Shown: positions 26,420 through 38,642 of the stretch, one piece after another
Layout of the letters: every line of letters begins with the position of its first letter
How positions within the stretch are numbered: position 1 is the first letter of the stretch
Notes under the pieces: generated by a model
What the model was told of the DNA's origin: nothing
What the model saw: only the letters and a program-made list of their open reading frames with translations
The model's database searches: none
Program-made: the position numbers and the translations under genes
Assembly (NCBI RefSeq): GCF_000189635.1
Contig: NW_002476523.1
Span: 124,001 to 188,000, forward strand
Direction: 5' to 3'
From: Tetrahymena thermophila SB210
Taxonomy: Eukaryota > Ciliophora > Oligohymenophorea > Hymenostomatida > Tetrahymenidae
DNA: 64,000 nt

Positions 26420-27107
26420 AAAAAAGCTAAAAATGATACTTTAAATTACTTTTTTATTTTAACTCTACCTACTTCTATAATTAAATTCTACCAAACTTAA
26501 ATTGAAACTACTTAGCTATAGAGCAATCTCATTTCATACAAAATCTTACTTACTATTTAAAAGCTCTACGGTTATCTACGCCCTAAAGTTATTTTCTTTT
26601 TCCAAACAAACACTTTAAAGTTTTTTGGTAAAAGTATTCAATGTCCTCCTCAAACCAACAGTTTATATAAAATTTACATCAATATATCAATCAATCAATC
26701 AATAAAACAAATAAACAAATAAACTAAAATACTGCATACTTAAATAAAAAGATAATAATATTTTAAATATAAACTTAAAACAAACTCAAAAATAATAAAA
26801 AGAGTAAATAGAATGTTAAATTCTATTACTGATATAAGTAAAGTTAATTTTAATACTAAAAATAAATATTGCTAATATAATAAAACTTACTTCTTATATT
26901 AAAGCATTCATTCATTATCTATCTCCCAACTAAAAATCTTCATAATAATCAATCAATCTTTATTTAAAATAACTTACTCAGTTTATTCTTTTTTAGTTAA
27001 AAGAATCAAAAGACAATTTTATAATTTTAGACTCTTTTATGATAAATATCTGTTTATTTATCATCAGAATCAGATGACTTGTAAACAATTTAATAATCTA
27101 AATAGCT
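26420..27107. other. spacer, nothing recognised
   Basis: AT-rich sequence between convergent genes, with runs of ATCA and AATA but no coding signal. Confidence 0.55.
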
Positions 27108-27425
27108 TCAGATATCTGTTAACATTCTAACAGTCTGCTTTAAAATGATAGCATATCTCTCTAAGTTTCTATGGCTTTCTAAAAATTAAAAGTTGTATAA
27201 AGTTCGAAAACAATATTTAATAATTAACAGAAATAAATATTCACCTGTAGTTAATATAGCTGAATAAAACCCTTAAAATATTATCCGTAGGTGTATCAAA
27301 TACAAAGATAACTATACAAACTTCAAGTATTTGTCTAAAGCTCTAAATTAGTCTAAAATAAAATATTTATTGTAGCATATATATATATGCAAATAGTTAT
27401 CTAAATCCCAATCATTAAGAGCCAT
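27108..27425 (-). CDS. small hypothetical protein, about 83 aa if spliced
   Basis: An open frame from ATG 27425 to TGA 27108-27110 begins MALNDWDLDNYL and ends QTVRMLTDI. Bases 27179-27244 (66 nt) have perfect intron ends, GTGAAT...TTTTTAG, and translate into a hydrophobic filler. Removing them keeps the frame and gives TTESHRNLERYAIILKQ, which looks more natural. Unspliced length is 105 residues. No family recognised. Because the intron length is divisible by three and contains no TGA, the two forms cannot be told apart from sequence alone. Confidence 0.45.
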
Positions 27426-29465
27426 CTTTAGTTTAAAATAAAGGCTAACTAGAAAGTCAAAATTTTCTAAACAAAATACAAATAAATATAATTCATATTG
27501 ATAAATCTAATTGTCTTTACATTCAAAATAAATAAATAAGATTATTTAGATGATTTATGAAGAATGGAATAAATTAGATGGAGATTATCTCAGATAAATA
27601 TGAAAATTAAATCACTTGCTAAATTACTTACTTACTCACTTACCTTTTGACTTATTCTTTATAAACTAATTAATAATAATTCAAATACTTTATAATTATT
27701 AAGTAAAATTCATTCATGAATTTTAAAAATTTTACAAAATCATTTTTATAAGTTTTAAATTTTTTAATGGAGGATTTTTCATAATAACTTAAGAGCAGCA
27801 TAATCAATACAAAAAAAGGAGTCAAACTTCAATTTTGTGTTGGTAGAATCTTTACTATCAATCCTTTTACATATTAGTATTAATAATCAGCCCAAAATAC
27901 TTTATCAAACATTCAAAAACACTGTTGCATATTTAATCACATCTTATAACTAACTAACTAACTAACTAACTAATAACTAACAATCATCATACTTAATAAA
28001 TCAAAAAGCTGATAAATATGATAAAAGAATACTAATTAGAGTTTTAAACAAAACGTACATAAAAAATTCAGTTATTAATTGAGAAAGCTGCTTGCTTGTG
28101 CTTGTTGATATCAACCAAACAATCAATTGATCAATAAATTCCATTTAAATCTTGTATTTAAATTCTTTCTCTATTTTTACTATATATTAAACACACACTG
28201 TAGATCATTATTATTTATAAATATTTTTATATATCATATATAAATTATATATACATATATATATATAGTATCATATATTAATTAAAATTACTCATTTATA
28301 CATTCTTTCAATTTTTATTTATTTATTTATAATTTAATACTAAATCTTCTTATTTAAATTGCAAATACTTTTCTTAATATTTCTTAATAGAGTCTATGCT
28401 TAAATAGCTTTTGGAGAGATAGATAGATTCTTTTAATTGAAATTATATATTTATATTGATATTGCTTCTAATTAATAATTCAATAAATGCCTAGAATAAG
28501 TATGCATTTTCTATATATTTAAAAAGTAATTGAAATAATTTATTAAATATTTTGTTTTTCTAAATTAGATTAAAAGTATTTGATTTCATTTTAATTGAAA
28601 AAAAAATTAAAATAGAAAAAAATATTTAATTTTATTTTTGTAGTTATTGAGGAAATTGAAATTAAATATTAGAAATAAATTTATATTTTGCTAAAAAGGT
28701 AATCTTATTTTTATTCATTATAATTTAAATAAAATCTACTTGATTGTATTTATAATATTAATTTAGCCATTTAAGTGGAAATTAATAAATTTTAAATATT
28801 TTATTAGCACAGAATAATAGAATTTTAAATTTTTGTATTGTTTCTCAGATATAGAAGAAATTTACTGGTTTTTGTAAAAATTATATTAAAAGAAAATTAA
28901 ATTTAATGCTTTTGAGGTTCCAAATAGCAGGTAGAGATGATTGATATAGATGGTATACAGTTTGAAATGAAATTTTGAATAATTTATTTTGATAATGCTA
29001 TCAGAAAAAGAGATAGATAGATAGATTGTTTGCTATTCAAATAGACTTAAACTCGAATGAAATTATGATAATGAATACCTAATAAATAATAATATTTGAA
29101 TGATCTAAATAGAATAACTTTTAGTAGTAAATAGAAAGCATTTTGATCTTTTATTAGATAGAAATATATGCCTTGTATTAGTAACATAGTTCTAACACTC
29201 AGCCTCATCTATTATTAAAACCAACTTTAAATAATTAGAGAATATTGATTGATTTTATGAAATGAAATGAGTCATTAAGAAGAATTTATTAGTAACTAGG
29301 CCAGAAAAAAAAAATTAAAAATTAATTAATTAATTGATTGTTTATTTATTAAATTATTATTTAGCAAATACTTCTAAGACATATTATTGTTATTTATTTT
29401 TAGCGCACTTAGTTAGCTACAAATTATAAAGTAAAAAGCTTGAATTAAGCCATTAGCATAGAGTT
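27426..29465. other. 2 kb AT-rich region upstream of the GPCR gene
   Basis: It separates the divergently transcribed small gene and GPCR gene and must hold both promoters. It contains a (TAAC)n run at about 27949-27973, a TA-rich patch near 28240-28270 and a GATA run near 29010. No open frame or RNA gene could be supported. Confidence 0.55.
27949..27976. repeat. (TAAC)n simple repeat
   Basis: Six to seven consecutive TAAC units in the long spacer between two divergent genes. Confidence 0.8.
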
Positions 29466-30608
29466 ATGACGATTGTTTCTAACCACAATTAGGTCAACAT
29501 TATATAGATTATAGCTATTGTTGTCAGCTCTTTTTCTCTTCTAGGAGCTATATTTATTATTGGAATATTTTTGAGTTTCAAAAAGCTCAGGGTTTTCCCC
29601 TTTATATATGTCTTTTGGCTCAGTGTAAGTGACTTAATATCTTCTATAGGGTACCTTCTTGTTACTGACTCGATTGGAGACACTCCTGAATAGCTTCAAG
29701 AGGCAAATTTTACTTGTAAAACTTAGGCTTTAATGATTAATTTTGGATAGCTTGCCTCTATTTGTTGGACTGCAGTTATTGCCTGGACTCTCTACAACTC
29801 CACCGTTAAAGTGGTAACAAACTTACAACAAAAAACAGAAACAAAAATGGTTGCGATTGCTTTTGGATTTCCCCTAATTATGTCATTGATGTAATCATAA
29901 TTTATTACTTACTTGAGAAAATTACGTTTTTCATACTATTAAAATATCTTTAATACTTTGCTTTATTTATTAACTTTATGATAAATTAAATAGACCTTTA
30001 ATTTTAAATGAATATGGCCCATAAGGAGGCTGGTGCTGGATAAAAAGTGAAGGCAGCAATAAAGTATTAACATTTATTTTGGTAGGAATAGAATTTTATA
30101 TTCCTCTTTGGATAGCATTCGTATTTAATGGCATAACAATATACAGAGTAATCAAATATGTCAAGAGTATAACTCAAGATAAAAATTAGCTGAAACTAAT
30201 CAATAGACTAACACTATATCCTCTTATTTTATTGGTTTGCTGGAGTGCTGGTACCGTAGAAAGAGTATTTGATTTCATCGGTATCTCGTCAGAGATACTT
30301 TCATGTAATTTATTTTTATTAAGCTATAGTAAAATAAGTAAAATTAATATTAATTTATTAATTTAGATTTGCACATCTTCTTTGGTGGATTGTAAGGATT
30401 TTTTAATGCTTGTGTTTACGGTCTCAATTCAAATGTCCGTAAAGTTATCAGAGAAAATCTATGCTCAAGCCTACCATGCTTTGCAAGTGCATATATATAT
30501 GAAGAATAAAACCTTAATGAAGCTGAAGATCATCAGCAAGATAGTAAAAAAACTGCATCCATATCCTCTGGCGAAGGCCAAGTTGAAATGGAACAACTTA
30601 ATCAATGA
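29466..30608 (+). CDS. seven-transmembrane receptor, cAMP-receptor-like (cAR/crl family)
   Basis: Three exons (29466-29890, 29994-30304, 30367-30608) give 325 residues. Seven hydrophobic helices can be placed: IIAIVVSSFSLLGAIFIIGIF, FIYVFWLSVSDLISSIGYLL, LASICWTAVIAWTLY, MVAIAFGFPLIMSLIPLIL, VLTFILVGIEFYIPLWIAF, LTLYPLILLVCWSAGTVERV and the last helix with LQGFFNACVYG. Typical of Dictyostelium cAMP-receptor-like proteins are a Cys before helix 3 (FTCKTQ), the GWCWI motif in extracellular loop 2, and the NACVYGLNS segment followed by a basic RKVIREN stretch at the start of the tail. The short tail is acidic and Ser-rich. Location: plasma or ciliary membrane, coupling to G proteins by family analogy. 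Ligand unknown. The start ATG is directly upstream of a short hydrophilic N-terminus. Confidence 0.82.
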
Positions 30609-31023
30609 ACAAAAAATATAAATCAAATCAATAAATTGAGATGAAATAAATATAAATATATTTAAATAAATTCTATTAACAAAAAAGAAATGGAAAAGCT
30701 TTTTTAAGAAAGATGAAACAAACAAACAAAATAAAATAAAATAATAATATACATTTGTTTATACAAATTAAATTATAATAGTTAATTAATGATTTATAAA
30801 TAATTTAATATTATTTTTACATTTAATATAATATTGGAATAATGATAACCATTTAAAAGAGATGTCTGACTTGAGAGAAAGAAAATCAAACCAAATCAGT
30901 TATGAAATTTTATAAAGCAAATCATAGATTAACAAATAATGCCTTGCTAGCCTTTATCATAATACAAACTTATTTAATCGCTTTACACAAAAATAAAAAT
31001 TGCTTGAAGATTATGCATGTAAA

Positions 31024-33165
31024 TCAGACAATTTATGTATCTTCATTCTTTACTTAATCTTCAATGAGGAGAACATCTTTTACTTTCATTTTTTAAGGTT
31101 CTTGGTCCTTTTAATCCAAGCCAGCTATTTATAAAGTTTCTTTTTCTTTATATACAAAATTGCCTTCTAAGAACCCCTACAGATCATCACTGGTATCGTA
31201 ATTTCTGCTTATTGTTCAAAAATTACTTAATGGTTGAACATAAATACATACATATATAAATAACTTAATAATAATTAGAAATAAATTCTTTGTGTTAATT
31301 TACCTCATAGGTGAAAATGATGGCAGTCGTTGCTGCTACTACTATCCTTGTGCAGCATTTTGGTTAAAAATAGTTTAGCCTGTATTATCTTCTCCATTAA
31401 TTTCTTTTAAATTTATGACAATATTAGCTTAATCTTCCTTTGTACTATTAATAATATTTATATTGTAATTTTTATTATCTATTTCCATTTTTAACAAGCA
31501 AAAATTCAGTAAATTCTCAAAACAATTCAATTAATTAATTAAATAAATAAATAAAATGCTCATAAATATGTAAATTAGATACTAAACAACTTTTTCTAGT
31601 TAATTAATACCTTTATTTGCTTATCTTTGACTTCTTCAATCTTATGTTTTTTAATGGTTTTTTATCTGAGTTAGGCAATTGAGATTATTCTAAACTAAAA
31701 TTATGGCTGTTATTTTTTTAAATATAAGATGGACCAACACTTTGATTTCTTTCAGAGTTCTATCTCGTATTCGGCTTTTTAATAACTTTTATACTTTCAT
31801 CTTGTATGCTTTATATGTTAGGACTATATAGAGGACTGCACTTTGTTCTATTTTTTTATTGCTAGTTTTTATTATCATACATATGGAATACATTCGAAGT
31901 GTAGAAAGTCTAGTTATTCGAAGGTATTTGGTTTTTAGTTCCGATACTTCTTTAGAAAATAGTTTATTTGTCATTCGAGTGAGGTCTACTCTCTCTCCTA
32001 TTTAAAATATCAGGAGTTGGACTCATATTTCTACTTTAAGAATAAGGGTTATTGGTAATGTAAGTAAGCTTCGATTAATCTGTATATTATAGAGAATGTA
32101 CAGCTTATATATTATTCAAAACTCTATTAATAAGTTCTTTGTGTTTTCCATCATAGTTTTTATCTTATGAAACAAGTTTGGAATTATCTATCGATTGTAT
32201 TTATTTTTGCTATAGAATTTGCTGTTGCTAACTAGAATTTGACTTTGTATTTTCATTGTTGTTATCTAAATTATTCTAATTGATATTTATAAATATTTCT
32301 TTTTCATGATAAGATAAATAAATAAACAAATGCTTACTTCTTCATAAATTTTGTATATTTAAGATGTTGCTTCACTAAACCTGTCCAAAGGATTTATAAT
32401 AATATTTTAAGCACTTTGTTAATAATTTCCACTTGAAAATTGTCTTTTCCTTTAACTAGAAGAATTTGGAGTTCTTAAAGCTTTTACCTAGCTATTGTTT
32501 AAACTATTATTTTGGCTGCTTCCGTTAATCTTTGCTTTCATAGCTTTTGGCGGTGTTTGTTAGCTATCCTATCTCTATAATAATTTATATAAATTACTCA
32601 TTTTATTAATAATTTGGTTATTTCTACTGTATTCTATTTTTCATTTGAGTGCTCCATTATTGAATCGCCTTTAATCGTAGTAGTTGGCATGCTTTATTTA
32701 GTTAATTATTTCAAATATCTTAAAAAATAAAATAACTATTTATATGTAAATTTGTTTACTATTATTCAAGAAACTCAAAATCTATTCCTACAAAATCTGC
32801 TAATTTTTTGACTGACTCTGAGAACTTAGGAGGTAAGTATTTATGCTCCTCCATTCCTTTCATCATGCAATATATTTTTCCAAATTTGAATTTAAAGCTT
32901 GTTATAGTTTATTCTGACTCTATATTTATATGATTTTAAAATGAAAAAGATCGTTTATTCAATAGTTTAATAAATCTTCATTCAAAATGACCAATATTAA
33001 AAACTATTTTATTCTATTTTATATTTATTTCTCAAAAATTAGTTTCATAATACCTTTTTCAATTAAATTAATCATTTTTGTTGAAAGGACCTGCAGCATT
33101 TACTCCAGACACCAGTTGTATTTAGACTCAGTTCTTCTTAAACCAAATCCTCCATAAATTGACAT
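31024..33165 (-). CDS. hypothetical protein, 519 aa, conserved N-terminal block and Asn/Gln/Ser-rich body
   Basis: Seven exons: 33054-33165, 32760-32919, 32628-32701, 32338-32574, 31611-32275, 31314-31444 and 31024-31204; phases fit and the total is 520 codons. The first 110 residues are ordered and probably a folded domain: RTESKYNWCLEQMLQVLSTK, FKFKFGKIYCMMKGMEEHKY and SESVKKLADFVGIDFEFLEQ. After that the protein is low-complexity, rich in Asn, Gln and Ser with many short basic patches, and it ends EDQVKNEDTQIV. Taking the region as several shorter genes is tempting because in-frame ATGs occur at 32700 and 31498. The exon phases join them cleanly and leave no room for separate promoters. 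I do not recognise the N-terminal domain. Confidence 0.65.
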
Positions 33166-34469
33166 TATTTATAAAAAGAATGAAGCTCCTAATTTAAAAT
33201 GAATCTCCTAAGTAAAAAATTTTTTAGGGTTATTATTTAGCTTTTTGTATTACCAAATAAATCAGAAATGTGAATGTATTTATGTATATAAGTAGCTATG
33301 CTTATAAAATTAATTAAGTAAAAAATATTACTTTTGTTAAGATAATAATAAAAATTCTTATTTTACTCTTTTTTATGAATTATTTGTTCGCAACCAATAT
33401 TTTGTGGATACAGATTACATTAAACAAACAAATTAAAAATGAGCTAAAAAAACTAAGAGATTTTGTTTATTTATTTCTTTGTTTTTAGTTTTTCATTCAT
33501 TTATAATAAATCCAAAACAAATTTTATTTTGAGCGATGCCAACCAATCAACAATCTTAGAATTAATTAATTAAATAAAAAAAATTAATTGATTATTTTGA
33601 ATACTTCTTTTTAAGCTATCAGTTTATTAATTTGACAAAAACTAATCCAATTAATTCATTACTTAGTTAAACTAGCATAACAAAATTTTAAATAAATCAA
33701 TTAAAATTTCGAATGTTAATCAATAAAAAAAGTTTAAAAATAAAAATCAGAGTATTTTTTTAAAAATATCAAAATGTTTTGTTAAAAATAATCTAAATAA
33801 TATCTTTAATAATTAATTAATTCAAAAATATTTTAACATTTTATCTTAAATTGATTATTGTTATATTGAAAAATTAATTAGTGTTATTGTTATACTTAAT
33901 TATTATTTATTTAACATAAATACTAAATTAGCATGAGTGAAATCGTTAGGAATTAAATAGTTGATTATGAATTTTAACATAACATAAAATTAGATAATAA
34001 TTTAAGATAAAAAAATATGAGTTGATAAATTTTTTTTTCAGTGAAAGCACGTAGCAAAATATTAGAGCGCATAATTTATCAATAAAAAATCAAATTCTAC
34101 ATCAAACTTTTTAATCAAAAATAGATATTGATTGATAAGAAAAGATATTATTCATAAGGTTTGATTGCTAATGTGTGCATTGGGCGATATGTATTTGTTT
34201 TGAAAATATCATTAAATACATTAATTAAAAGAATGAATGAATGAATTATTGAATTATTCATAGGAAAAAAGAAATGTTCCTTCGGATAAAAAATAATTAA
34301 TAAAACAAAAAATTTTGTGATAACACGAATCTTGTTATAAGTTTAAAAAAAGTTGTTTAGGATAATTAATATAAGCATAAATAAAAGATAAAGAAGCAAT
34401 TTATATTGATTTATTAACTAATTAATTAATTAATAAGCAAGTAGCAACTCACACGATATAAACAAACAA
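33166..34469. other. spacer between divergent genes
   Basis: 1.3 kb of AT-rich sequence holding the promoters of the minus-strand unknown gene and the plus-strand ERD2-like gene. TTAA- and ATTA-rich; no further structure seen. Confidence 0.55.
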
Positions 34470-35552
34470 ATGGAATCTTTCAACTCTCTAAACTCGAAAT
34501 CATTTTTAGAATCCATTAAGGACCCCAGAAAATTCAAGCAATTTTTGAAGAACAATTAAGTAAGCAATTCATTCAAATATTTTTAATAGCAAAATCCTGC
34601 TATTTGAGCAATTTTAGTCCATCTTTTTCAACAATAAATGTGGGATTGTTATTGAAATTGCTTTTTAAAGTAGCCAAATAGTTTTGTTGAAAGCAAGGAT
34701 TTAGTTTAAATTAGAGTTTCTATTCAACGAAAATAAAATATTTATTTAATGTAAAATAAATAGAAAGAATTATTATAGTGGGGCACATTCGTTTTCATTA
34801 CAATTTTTGTATTTTTGTTCTTCAGCAGCGGTGATTTCTCATTCATTCTCACTCTTAGCTCTCTAGTTTAGACATTTGGCTTCGTTTTACTCGTTTGGAA
34901 AGTATTCAGATCTCGTTCAATTAGCGGTTTATCTAGAAATACACTCGTATGCTACTTTGTCTGCATACTTTCTCGTTTATTTTCAATTATGAGATACGAA
35001 GGATATCTTCCTTATGATGCCACTGGAGATTTTGTCTATAGAATCACTGAAATTATTACCTTTGTCTGCTGCTGTATTTTGCTTTATTTCAGCTTCGTTT
35101 TGTATAAAGCAACTTATAACTGGGACATAGACACCTTCTAATGGTACTACTTTGTTATTCCCTCATTCCTTCTTGCTCTTTGCATCCATCCTTCTCTCAA
35201 CCTTAGATTCTACGCTGATGTCGCTTGGACTTTCGGCTTATATTTGGAAAGTTTCGCTATGTTCCCTCAACTTGACGTATTTAGAAAGAAAGGAGGAGAA
35301 ATTGAAAGCTATACCTCTCACTACGTAGCCTCATAAACTTTGTCAAGAATCATGCAATTTATTTTCTGGGTTTTCTCATTCAAAGAGTTGAATGAAACCA
35401 TTAACAGTTCTTCCTTCTTCCCCTCCTATGTAGGTTTCTTTGTTTTAATCGCCCAAATTATCTAAATTGCTCTTACAGGTGATTTCCTTTACTTCTACAT
35501 TACCTCCATTAAGCAAGGTATCCCTCTCACTCTACCTTCATATGTTATTTGA
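34470..35552 (+). CDS. ER lumen protein-retaining receptor (ERD2/KDEL receptor) family, long form
   Basis: Two exons (34470-34559 and 34779-35552) give 287 residues. Family signatures: RSRSISGLSRNTLVCYFV (counterpart of the S-C-x-G-[IL]-S-x-[KR]-[ST]-Q site), the WDIDTFQWYYFVIPSFLLAL helix with a following IHPS, and WTFGLYLESFAMFPQLDVFR plus TSHYVA, matching W-x-F-x-x-Y-L-E-x-V-A-x-L-P-Q and TAHYVF. Unlike the standard 212-residue receptor it has about 60 extra N-terminal residues including a hydrophobic helix (FVFITIFVFLFF). That arrangement and the YYFVIPSFLLALCIHPS stretch are closest to the longer plant ERD2-related proteins. Acceptor choice at 34778 is set by phase. Expected in Golgi/ER membranes; whether it binds HDEL-type signals is uncertain because the ligand-site residues diverge. 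Codon use is less AT-rich than in the neighbours. Confidence 0.8.
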
Positions 35553-36287
35553 TAACTATTATAGCAACCCAAATCAAAGCGATATTAATCAAACATGTTT
35601 AAATTTAATAAACGCCATCAAGGTAAGTAAGTAAGTAAACAAGTAAATAAGTACATACAGCCAACACAAAATTTTAAAAACAGCGCATACATACATATCA
35701 CTATCTAATTAAATTTATTATCTGATATACTATATACGCGTGAACAGTGAATAGTATCAAATTTTATGTGTTTATAAAGTGCTTGACTAAATTTATTTTC
35801 AATTCTATTACATTTTTTGTTATTCAAAATTTAATAATTAAATTTTTCTTCTATAGAATAATATGCTTTTTTGACAAAATATCAACTAAATCTTATTTAT
35901 TTATCAAACCTAATTAAAGATATTTTCAAAAAAAAACAAAAAAAAACGTAAAAAAAAATTAAATAAATAAACAAATTTCATTTTAACTTTTCAGAAAATC
36001 CAAAAAATATAACCAAATTATTATTTTAAACTCATAAAAACTTAAATAATAAAAGACATGAATTGAATTGATTTTATTGTTTTATGTTTATCATAAAATA
36101 AAATAATTATTTTTTATATTTGAAATATAAAGAAAATGAAAAGAAACCAAACAAAAATACAAATAAAAATAAATTTAAATACATAAATTAAATTGAAATA
36201 TTTGATAAGGAAAACAAATAACCTTGTTATTAAAGTATATCGTTTTAGGTAATAATTTATTTATATAATACGATTATTATTGGTAAA
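35553..36287. other. spacer between convergent genes
   Basis: About 0.7 kb, very A-rich between 35930 and 36220, with GTAA repeats near 35620-35650. No gene seen. Confidence 0.55.
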
Positions 36288-37577
36288 TCATCTTACTAAT
36301 CTATCTTCGTCAGAATTTTCTGCTAACAGTTTAGGGTCATCTTACAAGCCCCAATTAATTTTTTTAGTTACTAAATCTAAGTAGGTCATATGATGAAGAT
36401 ATTATCTCTTGTTTAAATTATAAGATTATTTTATATAAAAATAAATAGAAATGTATTTATTTAATAAATCCAGTCAAAAACGTATTTTTATATGCTTAAA
36501 TATATTTTATTAGATAATTTTTTATAAGAATAAAAGGAAATTATATAGTGAATATAATATGTGATTTTATTTATTTTAAATGCTTATTTTTTTAATCTGG
36601 CAAATTATTTTATCAAATTAACTTAATAAATGATAAAAATTTAAATAAAATTTACATGAGCCAGGTAATATTTTGTCAATTTTAGAGTAAATGGGTGATC
36701 CAATTTAAAGAAATTCATGAAGATTATCCTTTTACAGAATATTTGATGAGATTAATTTTTATATAAAAAATTTAGCTTACTTTCTGAGTAACTTATTTAA
36801 ATTGTCTTCATTTTCTTTTTTGTTGAAAGAAAGATTGCCAAAATGATCTTGCAAGTTTCCTTCTATTACATTTACCCTATTTGAATAACTTTCTTAGTAG
36901 TATTATCTAAAGTCTAATTTTAATAATGCATTATTAATTAATATAGCAAAATCTTATTTTATATAAATATTCTTTTACCTTCTGCTGGAATTTCAGAATT
37001 TATACTTTCTGCGAATTCTAAAAAGTGCTTTGTTTTGCAGTAGTAGAAGAAATTGTCTGCTTCCTCTATTGCCATTTTAGTACCTTCTGATTTCTAATAT
37101 TATTATTATATGATAAAAATGTTCAAATTGAATATATCCTTACCATTCTTTCTCTCAAGAGAGCAACATGAAGCGCCATCATGTTTGCATGGATATCTGC
37201 GCTATCTTAAACACATGGAAAGTTTTCCTGAATGTATTATGTTTAGAGCAAAAATTCAAATAGCTCATGAGACAAATTATAAGATGTCTCTCTAAATTTA
37301 TTTAATATTTAATTAACTAATTAAAAAATCATTTTATAATTACGATAGGTAGTTGTTTGAAAATAAAGAACCAAAAAACCCTGATGATTTTTTAGCATAA
37401 ACCTAATATAATTTTTAAAAATGTCTAATTAAAATAAAGCATTATACTTTGAAATATTAAATAATGCGATTTTAAAATATTTATTAGTGAATCAACACAA
37501 AATTTGTTTACTTTTTTTGGTAGGTTTGATAAAATGGTTTTTGAGCAAAATTTAAATATTAACTTGATGTTTATCAT
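36288..37577 (-). CDS. probable mitochondrial complex III assembly factor (CBP3/UQCC1-like)
   Basis: Seven exons: 37512-37577, 37344-37402, 37144-37291, 36979-37093, 36781-36913, 36656-36728 and 36288-36407; 237 residues, all phases consistent. The N-terminus (MINIKLIFKFCSKTILSNL) is basic and amphipathic, like a mitochondrial presequence. The body contains NMMALHVALLRERMKSEG, which resembles the H-x-W-x-x-x-x-R-L-x-x-x-G signature of the ubiquinol-cytochrome c chaperone family. It also has a late helix YYLAHRQYLHHMTYLDL followed by INWGL, comparable to the QIQYLDSMNGEDLL...W region of UQCC1. The family helps make cytochrome b. The match is by motif only, and other mitochondrial or ciliary proteins are possible. 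Six short introns (50-248 nt) crowd this small gene. Confidence 0.55.
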
Positions 37578-37997
37578 TTCTACTTTTATCTTGAAATTAT
37601 ACGAAGCTAAATGATTTGAATATACAAAGCTACTTTTACTGAGAATGTGTAAATTTTAATAAGATTTGATAAATAAATAGATAGATACTCAAAATTCTGT
37701 CAAACTATTTTATTTAGTATTATTTTTACAAAATTGGTTGATTTTATAAGAAAATTATTTTAAATATGAATTTTAAGAAATGAAATCTTTGAATATTGAA
37801 AGAAAATAAATATTAAATTTATATTATGAAAGTATTTAATCTAATTATATTCTGATTTGAGTATTTCATTATAATAAGTATACTTTTCTATGATAAAAAA
37901 ACTTTAATACTATAAAAGCAGCAATCTTTTTAAATAATTCTATCTCCTCATTACTTATTTTCTTAATTGATAATTTATTCTTATAGTAATAGTATTA
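37578..37997. other. spacer, no gene seen
   Basis: AT-rich sequence upstream of the minus-strand gene; nothing recognisable. Confidence 0.5.
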
Positions 37998-38264
37998 ATG
38001 ATGAGTGTGCAAAAGATTTAGGTAATCAAATCCAGCTTTTTGCTGAATTATGTTTATTGGGATAAACAAAATTTTATTGCTATCGCTAATATTATTGCTA
38101 AAAAATATAATTATTAAGATGTGATTTTTGATAAGAAAAATATTCATTTAAAAAATACTAAATTTTTAAATAATTCTACATTTTCAAGTGATTAAAGCCT
38201 TAAAAGAGAATTAATGAAAAAAAATCTATTTACACCCTACTCATACAAAGAATATGATTCATGA
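37998..38264 (+). CDS. short hypothetical ORF, 88 codons
   Basis: An open frame runs from ATG 37998 to TGA 38262-38264 with several TAA/TAG Gln codons. It contains NYVYWDKQNFIAIANII and ends with MKKNLFTPYSYKEYDS. The composition (Tyr, Asp, Ser, Lys mixed) looks more like protein than the surrounding spacer. The N-terminal side is unclear, so it may be the last exon of something larger or a truncated gene. No family recognised. Confidence 0.3.
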
Positions 38265-38642
38265 TATTCTATTCTAAACTTTTTTATAAATTAAAAGAGG
38301 GTATTCTAATTTGAAAAATGTTTTGATAAGGAGAATATGTATGCTTATATATTTTTTGTAACTAACTTTTGAATATATTTTATTAATTACACTCCTCTTG
38401 TTTAAATTAAAAAAAATTATTATTATATTTAGTGTAAAATCCTCCCCTTTAAATACATAATCCTGTAAGACTCATTTCATGTGTATGAGTGTAAGAGGTT
38501 GGAAGGATGACCTTCTAAAAAAAGAAAACTTTTTAGTTGCTTAAATATTGAGAAGAAAGATTATATTCATCAAAAAATATAACATAGTATTCTTAAAAAA
38601 TAAATACAATAACTACAAAAAATTAGCATTCTTTCTTGAGAA
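38265..38642. other. short spacer upstream of the kinase gene
   Basis: About 380 bp, with a slightly less AT-rich patch at 38450-38520 but no gene signal; likely the promoter of the kinase at 38643. Confidence 0.5.

Noticed and set aside
27060-27110. Selenocysteine at TGA 27108, because the frame continues with a protein-like SSDSDDKQ stretch.
   Set aside because: No selenoprotein family match and no stem-loop that I could identify; an ordinary stop is simpler.
30382-30725. Two overlapping frames near the end of the GPCR gene, one on each strand.
   Set aside because: Both are out-of-frame readings of the last GPCR exon, which encodes the conserved seventh helix and tail.
32711-33165. A separate small gene ending at TGA 32711.
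   Set aside because: A phase-2 splice from the donor at 32759 to the acceptor at 32702 joins it to the next exon and gives one 519-residue protein; a separate gene would leave only 10 bp before the next start.
37110-37295. A 61-residue plus-strand frame.
   Set aside because: It is antisense to an exon of the CBP3/UQCC1-like gene (37144-37291), which splices in phase on both sides.
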